DNA from: Pseudomonas serbica
GTDB lineage: Bacteria > Pseudomonadota > Gammaproteobacteria > Pseudomonadales > Pseudomonadaceae
Length of the DNA: 64,000 nucleotides
Direction of reading: 5' to 3'
Assembly (NCBI RefSeq): GCF_028823535.1
Contig: NZ_JAQIYM010000090.1
Span: 372,001-436,000 of the forward strand
Made by a program: the position numbers and the translations under genes. The notes beneath the pieces were generated by a model, which was given only the letters and a program-made list of their open reading frames with translations, did no database searches and had not been told where the DNA came from. This document shows, piece after piece, positions 8,669 to 16,982 of this stretch; the stretch's first letter is position 1; each line of letters starts with the position of its first letter.

Positions 8669-9310
8669 TTAATCGCCACCCCCGCCGCCGCAGCCACCAT
8701 CTCCGCCACACCCGCCGCCGTCACCTCCCACACCGCCTTCGCCAACCGATGAACCCCCACCGCCGCCAGAGGTTCTACTGTCAGTGGATCGGTAGTCATC
8801 CCTACCTTGAATGACAGCCTTATCCTTCTGAGAGGTGGCGAATAGACGAACAGCGGTGTCGACGTCTAACGGCACGGCCTCGACCACCAACTTGGTACCG
8901 CCGACAACGCCGCCAAACCCAATACCCACCAACACAAAGTCATCATCCGAGCGCTTCATCAGCACCAATCGCACCAGGCTATTGCTTTCAGCAACTTCAT
9001 CCCAGGAACAGACAATCATCATGGGGTCGTTACTGCGCTCCGGCGACGCCGATATAAACGCCGCTTCATACTCAGTGAATTCGCTCAGGAGTTTGCGCTC
9101 ATTTGCCTCCCTACGCACTTGCGAACGCAAGTACTCACGACCGCACCACAGGGCAATGCAACCGACTGCGACAAACACCAGGGTGATCATCCCTAACGCA
9201 TACGTGCTGCCCACCCAAATCAGTGAAAACAGACCAAAAGCAAAGGTCAGTTTTGTTTTCAGCCTCGAAATGTAGGCTTCTCGGTGGTGGTATTCGGGGG
9301 AATAAAGCAC
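8669..9310 (-). CDS. Membrane protein with long Gly/Cys-rich tail
   Basis: 213 residues from a GTG start, 7 nt after AGAGG. Two adjacent membrane segments (about 22-58), a soluble domain (about 70-170) and a C-terminal tail of about 35 residues nearly all Gly with two Cys (GGGCGGDGGCGGGGGD pattern). The tail matches those of the two small proteins at 2140 and 2643, although the rest differs. Function unknown. Confidence 0.65.
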   Translation of the reverse strand: MLYSPEYHHREAYISRLKTKLTFAFGLFSLIWVGSTYALGMITLVFVAVGCIALWCGREYLRSQVRREANERKLLSEFTEYEAAFISASPERSNDPMMIVCSWDEVAESNSLVRLVLMKRSDDDFVLVGIGFGGVVGGTKLVVEAVPLDVDTAVRLFATSQKDKAVIQGRDDYRSTDSRTSGGGGGSSVGEGGVGGDGGGCGGDGGCGGGGGD

Positions 9311-9381
9311 ATTTAACCTCTAGCCAACGGTGATAATGCAGATGCAGGCCAAACTGACAAGCCTGCCCATTAAATAGTCAA

Positions 9382-9855
9382 TCAATTGCCATGGCGAGGT
9401 GTTCCTCGCTTCGGCGCTAGCTCGGCATCGATACCATCCAGCAACGCCGAGAGGCGGGTACGTTCCTCATCAGTACCCCCGAGCCATCCAACCCGGTTCA
9501 GGTCGTTTTGTACAGAGGCCCGCGCCGCCAGGAGCAGAGCATTTTTTCGGTCAGTCTCCTCCGCCATCCTGGCCTTCATGGCTTTGTGTTGCTCGTAGGC
9601 ATGCCATGAGCTGCCGCGATTAACGCTTTTGAGAATCGCAGCTTTCTGCTTGGCAGTGAGGATCGAAACGTCCTTATCAAGCCGCAGGAACAGCTTGCCT
9701 CGATCATGATCGAAGCCCACGTCGAGCGCCGTGACCGGGAGCCCCGCCCGTCCACCGACTTTGCCTGGACTGAAAATCGGCAGAATCACTTTGAGTTCAC
9801 AGCTTTCATCGCCAAGGGACGTGATGAGCTCAGAGAAATCACCCAGTTTGATCAT
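9382..9855 (-). CDS. Hypothetical protein, 157 aa
   Basis: Begins MIKLGDFSELITSLGDES, with beta strands to about residue 75 (LPVTALDVGFDHDRGKLFL) and then charged helices. It starts with an ATGA overlap on the end of the 9852-10400 gene, so it is the second gene of a two-gene operon. This start-of-protein pattern is common in phage/plasmid hypothetical proteins. Function unknown. Confidence 0.6.
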   Translation of the reverse strand: MIKLGDFSELITSLGDESCELKVILPIFSPGKVGGRAGLPVTALDVGFDHDRGKLFLRLDKDVSILTAKQKAAILKSVNRGSSWHAYEQHKAMKARMAEETDRKNALLLAARASVQNDLNRVGWLGGTDEERTRLSALLDGIDAELAPKRGTPRHGN

Positions 9856-10400
9856 GCAGAGAAATCCTTCCCAGGCGCCGGCGTCGAGGCGTTCATTTCA
9901 TTCCAGTGTGTTGGCGTACTGTATTGCGCTGAGCAGTGACTGCACTCCACCGACTGTAGCACCCGCACCAGTACCACCGGGCTGCCACAGTCTTTGCACG
10001 CGGCAAATCCAAGAAAAGGCGTCGGCTTCGGGAATAGCGCGTCCATCCCCTCCGGTAACGGCTCCGGGATTTCCTGTTTGAGAGCAAAAGGATCCAGGCT
10101 TAATACGCCCATAACCTGCTGAGCGTGGGCTTCCTGGAGATCGTCGATCTCGAGCGACTCGATACCATTCGCATGCAACAGGGAAAGGGCTTTGCTGGTG
10201 GTGATCAGGCTCTCGCGCACCACCGCAGGAATCACTGCACTGGCCTTTGCCGGCTCGGACAACCACAGCTCCAGATTACTGAGATGCTCAACAGCCTTGC
10301 CATGCGGGGCAATCTGACTGATTCCGTCGCGTATTGTGCGTAAACCAGCCTGCATGTGACTTTTGGCTTCTGCGAAAATGCTGTCTACTTTTTCTGACAC
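9852..10400 (-). CDS. Hypothetical protein with C-terminal zinc ribbon
   Basis: 182 residues. The N-terminal 120 residues are helical. The C-terminus holds a CKDCGSP... and CSHCSAQY pair, a four-Cys zinc ribbon (about residues 135-160). The stop overlaps the following gene by 4 bp. Could bind nucleic acid or protein; no family assigned. Confidence 0.6.
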   Translation of the reverse strand: MSEKVDSIFAEAKSHMQAGLRTIRDGISQIAPHGKAVEHLSNLELWLSEPAKASAVIPAVVRESLITTSKALSLLHANGIESLEIDDLQEAHAQQVMGVLSLDPFALKQEIPEPLPEGMDALFPKPTPFLGFAACKDCGSPVVLVRVLQSVECSHCSAQYSTPTHWNEMNASTPAPGKDFSA

Positions 10401-10426
10401 GACGTACTCCCAGCGTAATTAAGGTT

Positions 10427-10798
10427 CTAGAACAATTGCCTGGTATCGCCGGGCGCAGGTTCGGTGCTTGTGTGTGGCCTCAGGTACTGCTGCAGTCGAG
10501 CGACTTCCAGAGGGTCATCTTTACTGCGCTCCAGGAGCCGCTTCAAGGTGCGTTGCCCAGCTTCCGTGCGCAGAGCCAACTCTTCTGACGAAACGGCTAT
10601 GGCGCCGGCCAGAATCGCCAAGTCGCGCTGCAGGCCCGTGATGTCGTAGTGCGGACGTCCTCGAACGTTATGGAACCAGCAGCGATTGATGCCGATCTGT
10701 TGGCAGAACGCATGCAGCTCCACCACCGAGTCGGCAATCATGTGAAAGCACGGCTTGCTCCGGTACATGATCGCAGCGTCGTCGACAAAGATCGTCAT
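10427..10798 (-). CDS. DUF4031-family protein
   Basis: 124 residues from the ATG at 10798 preceded by GGGAGG. The first 55 residues show the DUF4031 pattern: MTIFVDDAAI, then FHMIADSVVELHAFC, then a Trp-Phe-His stretch and HYDIT. This uncharacterised domain is frequent in phages and mobile elements. The C-terminal half is helical and charged. In the same direction as, and close to, the genes on either side. Confidence 0.75.
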   Translation of the reverse strand: MTIFVDDAAIMYRSKPCFHMIADSVVELHAFCQQIGINRCWFHNVRGRPHYDITGLQRDLAILAGAIAVSSEELALRTEAGQRTLKRLLERSKDDPLEVARLQQYLRPHTSTEPAPGDTRQLF

Positions 10799-10837
10799 CA
10801 CGCCTCCCAGTGATTCGCAACGCTTTAGCCGTTAATG

Positions 10838-11281
10838 CTACCGACTGTAGGCTACCTCTGACTCTACCAGAGATTCCAACCGACCCTTCCAGAAAGCCTT
10901 GAGGTCATTCAGCCGTGAGGACAGGGTCGATGGCTCCGGCGCAGTCGTGTAAGCCTGCTCGATATGACTCCATGAATTGCGATCCGCTGTATCCAGAAAC
11001 AGAGCCTGCTTGAACAGCTTTTCAGCATGCCTGTGCAGTTGCGCCAGGTCGTCGAAACAAGCCTCAGGGTCAGAGGCCTCCTTACCAGCGGCCTGCGACT
11101 CAAGCAGAGCATTAATCCTGCGGTCGATTTCCGTCAGGTGCGGAAAAATATGCACGCTGTGGCGGGGGTTAAGAATTTCCTGGGTGCGACCGTTACACAC
11201 CGGGACTGAAAATTTTGGTATGGGTCTACCAGCTTCGTTAACCCGGAAGAATTCTTGAAAATAGTCGTACGGCTTATGCAT
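10838..11281 (-). CDS. Hypothetical protein, 147 aa
   Basis: Soluble, starts MHKPYDYFQEFFRVNEAGRP, helical from about residue 45. No motif recognised. The 280 bp between this start and the next gene (11565) is AT-rich and repetitive in short A/T runs (AAATAAAAACAAA) and holds no gene that I can support. Confidence 0.55.
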   Translation of the reverse strand: MHKPYDYFQEFFRVNEAGRPIPKFSVPVCNGRTQEILNPRHSVHIFPHLTEIDRRINALLESQAAGKEASDPEACFDDLAQLHRHAEKLFKQALFLDTADRNSWSHIEQAYTTAPEPSTLSSRLNDLKAFWKGRLESLVESEVAYSR

Positions 11282-11564
11282 TGCTGAAAAATCTAGTGCT
11301 GAAAGGATGGTGGCAATTTACCTCAAATAGAAAAAGCCGCCAAGCTTTCCAGGCAATTTTCGTCAATTTTCCTGACCTGGTTGGCCAACTTCCTGATGAG
11401 CTTGCTCACATGCCAATGTGCCACCACATTCCTGATTTTGATGCTATAATGATGGCCACCAACTCAATAACCCCATGTAATAAAAACAAATAAGTGAAAT
11501 AAAAACAAAACAGTGAATATTAATTTCAACAATCAAGTTTGACAGGGATTCAATATTTGATGGA

Positions 11565-12857
11565 ATGGGGAATAATATTGTGAGATTGAAAACAAGACGA
11601 GAAACCTTGGCCAAACAATCCATAGTAGATGGCTATTTCGATTTCACTGCGATTGCACATTTGCAAAACAACATAGCGCCAGAGGTTTGGAGCATGCTGC
11701 GCTCTTCCCACGGGGAACCATTATCTAATATGAGCGCTTCATCGCTTACTAACTTTTATAAATACTTATGTGTTGCTCTGCGAATTGATATCAAATCGTT
11801 GATTGAACCTGATTTGTTTGAGTCGCAGGCAAAAGCATCAAAAAACGTAGAAGATCTCTGGATTTCCATGCTGAAAGGTTTCCTTTGTAACTTCCAGGAC
11901 ATTCCTTTGTTTGAGCGAACAGAGCGCGTGTGCTGGGTGGCTGTAAAACTCAACCCAAAAGATTTTTGTTATGTTCCAGACGCTCTGAAAAAAATTGAGT
12001 TATGTCTGCTTGCTATGGAAAAAGAACCGACCATGTTGTTCTTTCTTCCTGACCATCTTTTGAATAAGTCCTTATACAAAAAAGCGGTAAGCCTGAATGC
12101 GCAACTGATCCATCAAATTCCTGCTCAGCACCTCAAGAAGGACATTTGGCTGACCGCCCTTGGGAAAGATGGCCTTCTGTTGCGTTTCTGCCCTGTAAAT
12201 ATCGTAACGTCGGACATGGCTAACGCTGCTGTTCGCTCCAACGGGGGTGCCATCGTCTTCGTGCCCCCGCGCCTGCTAACAGGCAAGCTGTGCGAGACTG
12301 CAATCGGTTCATGCCCCCACGGGGCCTGTCTTGACGACATTCCGCCCTCCTTCCAAACCGAAAAGCTCCGTCTTCTTGCCGTTTCTAGAAACCCGATGAT
12401 GCTCGGTCAGATACCCCCACAGGAACAAACTGAAACGATTCGTTTAGAGGCCATAAAGCGCGATGGCAGGGCCATTCAGTTCATCCCCTGTGCCGAGCAA
12501 AGCAGACTTATTTGTTTTCACGCATTGCTTAACACGCTCGACAGCCATCCCTGGGTGTCCACTCTGCATCTGTATCAAAGCATTTTACTTCTACAGCAAA
12601 TCAATCCTGACCCCCGGTTTCCTGAAACTGGCACTGAAGCAGTACGCCAACTTGTCAAAGACAAATGTAGCATATGCGAATTATTTGCTAAGGCCTACCT
12701 TTCCCAGTTCCAAGCCAATGAAGTTGTTCCACAAATCCAGCAATCTGTTCGTAATGCTCAAGCTCTGAATAGGGTATATAACACCGTCGAGTTGATCCAA
12801 TTGTTCCGGAAATTAAAAATCAAGGGCGTGTTGTTCGGTCAAGCTCTGAATTTGTAA
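11565..12857 (+). CDS. DUF4116-like repeat protein ending in an FGQALNL variant of the shared C-terminal motif
   Basis: 430 residues. From about residue 125 to 310 there are six or seven imperfect repeats of roughly 25-30 residues with the pattern L..AV......L..IP....T..L, resembling DUF4116 repeats, which occur in assorted bacterial proteins including effector-like ones. No signal peptide or membrane segment. The last seven residues, FGQALNL, resemble the F-[SG]-x-D-L-G-L ending of other proteins here (22488, 24004, 29665, 54710, 53917). The gene is clearly more AT-rich than its neighbours and has a weak ribosome site, suggesting a separate origin. A role is inferred only loosely. Confidence 0.65.
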   Translation: MGNNIVRLKTRRETLAKQSIVDGYFDFTAIAHLQNNIAPEVWSMLRSSHGEPLSNMSASSLTNFYKYLCVALRIDIKSLIEPDLFESQAKASKNVEDLWISMLKGFLCNFQDIPLFERTERVCWVAVKLNPKDFCYVPDALKKIELCLLAMEKEPTMLFFLPDHLLNKSLYKKAVSLNAQLIHQIPAQHLKKDIWLTALGKDGLLLRFCPVNIVTSDMANAAVRSNGGAIVFVPPRLLTGKLCETAIGSCPHGACLDDIPPSFQTEKLRLLAVSRNPMMLGQIPPQEQTETIRLEAIKRDGRAIQFIPCAEQSRLICFHALLNTLDSHPWVSTLHLYQSILLLQQINPDPRFPETGTEAVRQLVKDKCSICELFAKAYLSQFQANEVVPQIQQSVRNAQALNRVYNTVELIQLFRKLKIKGVLFGQALNL

Positions 12858-13143
12858 TCAAGACCTAACCACTGATCTGGGTATTATGATCGTAGATATC
12901 GATTGGCCATAACGCTTCTGAATGCCAGTCTCGACGATCAACTACCCAGAAACTCTCCATGAATTCTATATAGAAACTGTTTTTACCATTCGTTTCAGGT
13001 AACAGCGGTAGCAGCTCTTCCAATTAAAATATTTTGCAGAAAGGTATATTTACATTCCATAGGAACACTGCAACAATGGGTTTTGCTTCAAGTCAGTCGA
13101 CCGGTCGCATGACCGAACTCACTCAACATAGGGATACAAACGC

Positions 13144-13398
13144 ATGAAACGTGTGCTCCAATTCTCGGCTCTGGCTATCGCTGCTGTGCTGGCCACCGGC
13201 TGCTCGTCTCATTTCACCAAAGAGACCGAAGCGCGCCTGACCGCCAACGAAGACGCGATCTCCAAAGCTCAGCAGACCGCTGATTCGGCTTCGCAGAAAG
13301 CTGATGAAGCCCTGGCCGCCGCCCAAAAGGCGCAGCAGACCGCTGACGAAGCCAACGAGCGCGCTCTGCGCATGCTCGAAAAAGCCAGCCGCAAGTAA
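13144..13398 (+). CDS. oprI: OprI-like major outer-membrane lipoprotein (Lpp family)
   Basis: 84 residues. Lipoprotein signal peptide with lipobox LATGC (Cys near residue 20), then a heptad helix of Ala/Gln/Thr ending in ERALRMLEKASRK, essentially the Pseudomonas OprI ending, with a C-terminal Lys that can be linked to peptidoglycan. The length matches chromosomal OprI. A strong terminator follows. As a second copy on this replicon it might alter envelope stiffness or dosage. The 286 bp upstream contains no gene. Confidence 0.92.
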   Translation: MKRVLQFSALAIAAVLATGCSSHFTKETEARLTANEDAISKAQQTADSASQKADEALAAAQKAQQTADEANERALRMLEKASRK

Positions 13399-13418
13399 TT
13401 CCGGCAGGCAGTGAAAAA

Positions 13419-13443
13419 ACGGCGCCTAGGGCGCCGTTTTTTT
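13419..13443 (+). terminator. Intrinsic terminator of the oprI-like gene
   Basis: ACGGCGCC-TAG-GGCGCCGT stem followed directly by seven T residues. Confidence 0.9.
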
Positions 13444-13533
13444 ATAGGCGCCAGCTGGCGCAGAACCCGACTTCTCTCGATGCCAGGCCTTCTCCACCTG
13501 ATGCCTCATAGACTCAATATTAAAGCCCATCAA

Positions 13534-13562
13534 TTGACGTTTCGGTATAGCAGGACTATACT
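13534..13562 (+). promoter_or_regulatory. Sigma-70 promoter for the Ham1-like gene
   Basis: TTGACG at 13534-13539 and TATACT at 13557-13562 with a 17-bp spacer, about 35 bp upstream of the start at 13598. Confidence 0.8.
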
Positions 13563-13597
13563 GATAACCTAGCGATCAACGACAGGACGTGACACCA

Positions 13598-14170
13598 ATG
13601 GGCGCTCCAACCCTTCAAGATTTCACCCTGGTTACTTCAAACCCGGTCAAGATTGCTGAATACCAACGATTTTCTAACGCTTCACTGCGTATCGAAACAG
13701 GCGAAGACCTCGACGAGGTCGATGGTAATCCAGATGAAGTCATCATTCACAAAGCTCTAGCCGCAGGGCCAGGCCGCATGGTCGAAGACTCCATCATGGT
13801 CATTGATGGCCAGCCCATGATCGACATTCGCTGGCGTAAAGACGCTCTGCTCGCCGGCGAAATCCAGCATCCCGCCAAAGCTATCTGGCAGGTGCGCCTG
13901 GGCATTCTTCACGAGGGTGTGGTGTACGCCTACCTCGGCGAGACCTATGGCACCATATGCCCTTATGACACACCAGGCTTTGGCATCGACCCAATCATTC
14001 GGGTGGATGGCGTAGGTCAGTCCCTTTCAGCCATGGACAAAGCCGGTACCAAAGACCCCGTGTCAGCTCGCAAATTTGCATTCGATGCCGTGGTCAACCA
14101 ACTGCCCTACCTCACCGTTAAAGTTGACCTGGTAGCCCCTTGGACAGGCCGTTATCAGAACGAAGATTGA
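13598..14170 (+). CDS. Ham1/RdgB-like NTP pyrophosphatase family protein
   Basis: 190 residues from the ATG at 13598, which has AGGA about 10 nt upstream (an upstream in-frame GTG at 13589 is less likely). The N-terminal VTSNPVKIAEYQRF is the S/T-x-N-P-x-K signature of the ITPase (Ham1/RdgB) fold, and ETGEDLDEVDG and MVEDS correspond to following conserved positions. Family members hydrolyse non-canonical purine nucleotides, keeping them out of DNA. The C-terminal half diverges from RdgB, so activity and substrate are uncertain. It has its own good promoter and lies directly upstream of recA. Confidence 0.7.
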   Translation: MGAPTLQDFTLVTSNPVKIAEYQRFSNASLRIETGEDLDEVDGNPDEVIIHKALAAGPGRMVEDSIMVIDGQPMIDIRWRKDALLAGEIQHPAKAIWQVRLGILHEGVVYAYLGETYGTICPYDTPGFGIDPIIRVDGVGQSLSAMDKAGTKDPVSARKFAFDAVVNQLPYLTVKVDLVAPWTGRYQNED

Positions 14171-14205
14171 TGTGAAAATATCATATCAATTTACCATCAA
14201 TCTTG

Positions 14206-14234
14206 TTGACAGCCTGTCAATTGAAGACAATAAT
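14206..14234 (+). promoter_or_regulatory. recA promoter with palindrome over the -35
   Basis: TTGACA (14206-14211), 17-bp spacer, AATAAT (14229-14234). The -35 is the left arm of a perfect palindrome TTGACA-GCC-TGTCAA (14206-14220). I see no canonical LexA box (CTG-N10-CAG) between here and the start. Confidence 0.75.
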
Positions 14235-14271
14235 TACATTCACACCTACACCAGATTCATCGGAGATTCAT

Positions 14272-15717
14272 ATGTCTACTGAAAAGAAAAAGGCGCTCCA
14301 AACAGCGTTGTCGCAGATCAACAAGCAGTTCGGCGATGGCTCGATCAGGCGCATGGGCGATAGCGAGCGTGCGCCTATCGACTCTTTTTCTACCGGCTCC
14401 CTGGGTCTGGACGTGGCACTGGGCATCGGCGGCCTGCCGCGTGGTCGCATCATCGAAATTTACGGCCCGGAATCGTCTGGTAAAACCACCCTGACCCTGT
14501 CCGTGATCGCCCAGGCGCAAAAAGCCGGTGCGACCTGTGCTTTCGTCGACGCCGAACACGCTCTCGACCCTGAGTATGCCGCCAAGCTGGGTGTAAACGT
14601 CGACAACCTCCTGGTCTCCCAACCCGACACTGGTGAGCAAGCGCTGGAAATCACCGACATGCTGGTGCGTTCGAACGCGGTCGATGTCCTGATCGTCGAC
14701 TCCGTGGCGGCGCTGGTGCCAAAGGCTGAGATCGAAGGCGAAATGGGTGACATGCACGTGGGCCTGCAAGCCCGTCTGATGTCCCAGGCGTTGCGTAAAA
14801 TCACCGGTAACATCAAGAACGCCAACTGCCTGGTGATCTTCATCAACCAGATCCGCATGAAGATCGGCGTGATGTTCGGTAGCCCGGAAACCACCACCGG
14901 TGGTAACGCGCTGAAGTTCTACGCGTCGGTTCGTCTCGATATCCGCCGTACTGGCTCGGTGAAGGATGGCGAAGAAGTCATCGGCAGCGAAACCCGCGTC
15001 AAAGTTGTAAAGAACAAGGTCGCTTCACCATTCAAGCAAGCCGAGTTCCAGATCCTTTACGGTAAGGGTATCTACCTACACGGCGAGATGATCGACCAGG
15101 GTGTTCTGCACGGGTTCGTCGAAAAATCCGGTGCCTGGTACGCCTACAACGGCACCAAAATCGGTCAGGGTAAGGCTAACTCGGCAAAATACCTGGCGGA
15201 TAACCCGAAGGTCGCGGCAGCGCTCGAGAAGCAACTGCGCGACAAGCTGTTGGGCAACAACGGTGTGATCGAGGCGGTCAAACCGAAGGTGGTGCCGGCT
15301 GAGGCTGCCGAGAAGTTGCGCCCAGCTGCCGAGATCCCTGCCCCTGTAATCAAACCACAGGTAGATGAGGAAGAAGAGTTCGATGAACTGGCCGACGGTG
15401 AACGCCCGGCTCACCGGGAGCCCCTGGACGATGACGAGTACTTCGCGCAGCCGATCAGTACCCTGTTGAGCTCCGACACGTCGCCTTCGGTTGAGGTCAT
15501 CACCCCAGTCATCACCCCGGTGACCGATGGAGCAGCACCAACCACCGGTGATCAAAAGTCGTGGTTCGACAAGGCCATGGAGAAGGACATTCTGTACATG
15601 AGCGGCCCTCATGTTTACTACGAAGGTCAAAACATCGCCAAGGGCAAGGTGGCGGCCAAGCTGGCCATCGAATCCAACCTGGGTCTGTTTAACATTATCC
15701 AGTCCTTGATTCGATAA
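14272..15717 (+). CDS. recA: RecA recombinase with about 150-residue C-terminal extension
   Basis: 481 residues; Pseudomonas RecA is about 350. The start is the ATG at 14272 (RBS CGGAG), giving MSTEKKKALQ. Residues 1-326 are a full RecA: Walker A GPESSGKT (65-72), the DNA-binding loop region MKIGVMFGSPETTTGG (196-211) and the C-terminal domain GAWYAYNGTKIGQGK (287-301). Beyond it lie a Pro/Val linker, an acidic patch (DEEEEFDEL, about 365-373), a second linker rich in Val/Thr/Pro, and a final 50-residue segment in which GPHVYYEGQNIAKGK (445-459) looks like a diverged copy of 287-301. RecA catalyses strand exchange and LexA cleavage. The extension could add self-interaction or regulation. Confidence 0.97.
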   Translation: MSTEKKKALQTALSQINKQFGDGSIRRMGDSERAPIDSFSTGSLGLDVALGIGGLPRGRIIEIYGPESSGKTTLTLSVIAQAQKAGATCAFVDAEHALDPEYAAKLGVNVDNLLVSQPDTGEQALEITDMLVRSNAVDVLIVDSVAALVPKAEIEGEMGDMHVGLQARLMSQALRKITGNIKNANCLVIFINQIRMKIGVMFGSPETTTGGNALKFYASVRLDIRRTGSVKDGEEVIGSETRVKVVKNKVASPFKQAEFQILYGKGIYLHGEMIDQGVLHGFVEKSGAWYAYNGTKIGQGKANSAKYLADNPKVAAALEKQLRDKLLGNNGVIEAVKPKVVPAEAAEKLRPAAEIPAPVIKPQVDEEEEFDELADGERPAHREPLDDDEYFAQPISTLLSSDTSPSVEVITPVITPVTDGAAPTTGDQKSWFDKAMEKDILYMSGPHVYYEGQNIAKGKVAAKLAIESNLGLFNIIQSLIR

Positions 15718-15734
15718 CCCCCACTGCATCACCG

Positions 15735-15752
15735 ACGGCCCGAAAGGGCCGT
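15735..15752 (+). terminator. Hairpin after recA
   Basis: ACGGCCC-GAAA-GGGCCGT, a tetraloop hairpin with only a weak T-containing tail, so termination may be partial and allow read-through into the AlkB-like gene. Confidence 0.5.
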
Positions 15753-15782
15753 CATACATTTGAAGGGAAGGAGCTCTTTTCA

Positions 15783-16391
15783 ATGGTCAAGATCACTTAC
15801 ATTGCCGAGGCGGTACCCAATCCAGCAGCGTGCTTTGAACACTTCTGGAACAACCTGCCTTGGGAGCAGCGCGATGTACCCCGGCGCGAGTGTTTTTTCA
15901 GTGACAACGGTAAACCCTACACCTATGGTCGCGGCCTCGGTGCCAAAACCTACTACCCCGCTGCGGGCTGGGACGATCTGATTGCTGAGATCAAGCAAAA
16001 AGCCGAAGCCGACTTTGGTGTCAAATTTGAGGCCTGCTTTTGCAACGGCTACAACGATGAGCACGATTCGTTGAACTGGCATGCCGACGACAGCGAAGTC
16101 ATTGATCACAAACGGCCAATTCTGGTGTTCAGCTTCGGCGCGAAACGCGAGATCTGGTACAAAGGCATGGACGGCATCGTTCATAAGCAAATGTTGGAAT
16201 CAGGCTCGTTGTTTGTGATGCCTGCCGGCATGCAGCTGACGCATCTGCACCGCATTCCAAAGCACAGCGCCTCATGCGGCCCGCGTGTCAGCTTGACCTT
16301 CCGAGGGCTCTTGCAGGCCCATGAGATCGGACAAGATGAGCGTGACAGGCAGAAAGCGATTGATGTCTTCAGAGGCCTTGGTCTCCTGTAA
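15783..16391 (+). CDS. AlkB-like Fe(II)/2-oxoglutarate dioxygenase
   Basis: 202 residues. The order of residues matches ALKBH2/AlkB-type repair enzymes: CNGYNDEHDSLNWHADDSE with iron ligands His100 and Asp102, a distal His (154 or 156) in THLHRIPK, and the 2-oxoglutarate-binding R-V-S-L-T-F-R (168-174). YGRGLGAKTYY corresponds to the N-terminal substrate loop. Such enzymes remove alkyl groups from DNA or RNA bases. Placement directly after recA fits a DNA-repair role. Confidence 0.88.
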   Translation: MVKITYIAEAVPNPAACFEHFWNNLPWEQRDVPRRECFFSDNGKPYTYGRGLGAKTYYPAAGWDDLIAEIKQKAEADFGVKFEACFCNGYNDEHDSLNWHADDSEVIDHKRPILVFSFGAKREIWYKGMDGIVHKQMLESGSLFVMPAGMQLTHLHRIPKHSASCGPRVSLTFRGLLQAHEIGQDERDRQKAIDVFRGLGLL

Positions 16392-16412
16392 TGCTCAGCA
16401 GAGGAGTGAAAC

Positions 16413-16490
16413 ATGAAACAGAATGGCATTTCAGACCATGACCTTGCGTGGAATGCTACCTTGGATGGCCTCCGAGGTGATCACCCATGA
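16413..16490 (+). CDS. 25-residue small ORF, translationally coupled
   Basis: ATG at 16413 with a strong GAGGAG 6 nt upstream; reads MKQNGISDHDLAWNATLDGL... and stops by overlapping the next start (ATGA at 16487-16490). The ribosome site and overlap support translation. It may be a leader that couples expression of the following gene. Confidence 0.5.
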   Translation: MKQNGISDHDLAWNATLDGLRGDHP

Positions 16491-16804
16491 TGCCTAGCAA
16501 AAAGGAAGTGCGCCGGCTGATGCGGGTCATTGCCAAGACGACCCGGCAGGGCACTCTGTTCCACGGCGGTATCTACACCAAGGACGAGCTAGCCGACGTC
16601 ATCGACGCTGCAATCTCAGAATCCATTGCGCTCGATGTGATGACGGTGGTTCGCCCGCAAGCGGCCTGGGCGCTTAGCGATGGCCCCGTACTGTGGTGGA
16701 AGTTGCCGGTCTCCGAGCCTCCTTACCTGGGCACGCCCAGGGACGACCGCTGGCCCGGCGATCACACCCACTGGACGCCCCTGCCGACTCCATCACTCGG
16801 TTGA
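16487..16804 (+). CDS. Hypothetical protein, 105 aa
   Basis: Starts MMPSKKEVRRLMRVIAKTTR (the second ATG at 16490 is also possible; GAGGTGA lies upstream). Basic helical N-terminus, Trp/Pro-rich C-terminus. No family recognised. Overlaps the 25-residue ORF by 4 bp. Confidence 0.55.
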   Translation: MMPSKKEVRRLMRVIAKTTRQGTLFHGGIYTKDELADVIDAAISESIALDVMTVVRPQAAWALSDGPVLWWKLPVSEPPYLGTPRDDRWPGDHTHWTPLPTPSLG

Positions 16805-16883
16805 CCACCAAGGCTGCCTACAGAAATTGCTTGCCTTCCTGATTCATGCTGTTAACCTGGAATGCTGATTTAAGGGGGCAGAT

Positions 16884-16982
16884 ATGAAGCAGAAAGACAT
16901 CCACGACAGGTATTCCCGATTGTGCAGTCAATCGAGGAATCAACATGTCCAGAACTATCCGTCGCGGGAAACCCTCGCGTAA
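16884..16982 (+). CDS. Overlapping leader ORF 1 (32 aa)
   Basis: ATG with AAGGGGG upstream; begins MKQKDIHDRYSRLCS and runs in a different frame into the first part of the 16945 gene. A matching leader with the same IHDRYSRLCS core precedes the duplicated gene at 17480, so the arrangement was copied as a unit. Whether the peptide matters or only its translation is unknown. Confidence 0.45.
   Translation: MKQKDIHDRYSRLCSQSRNQHVQNYPSRETLA

Noticed and set aside
15076..15783. 235-codon open frame antisense to recA
   Set aside because: Shadow of recA.
16365..16391. FRGLGLL ending of the AlkB-like protein as another copy of the FxxDLGL motif
   Set aside because: Lacks the Asp and is out of register with the C-terminus.
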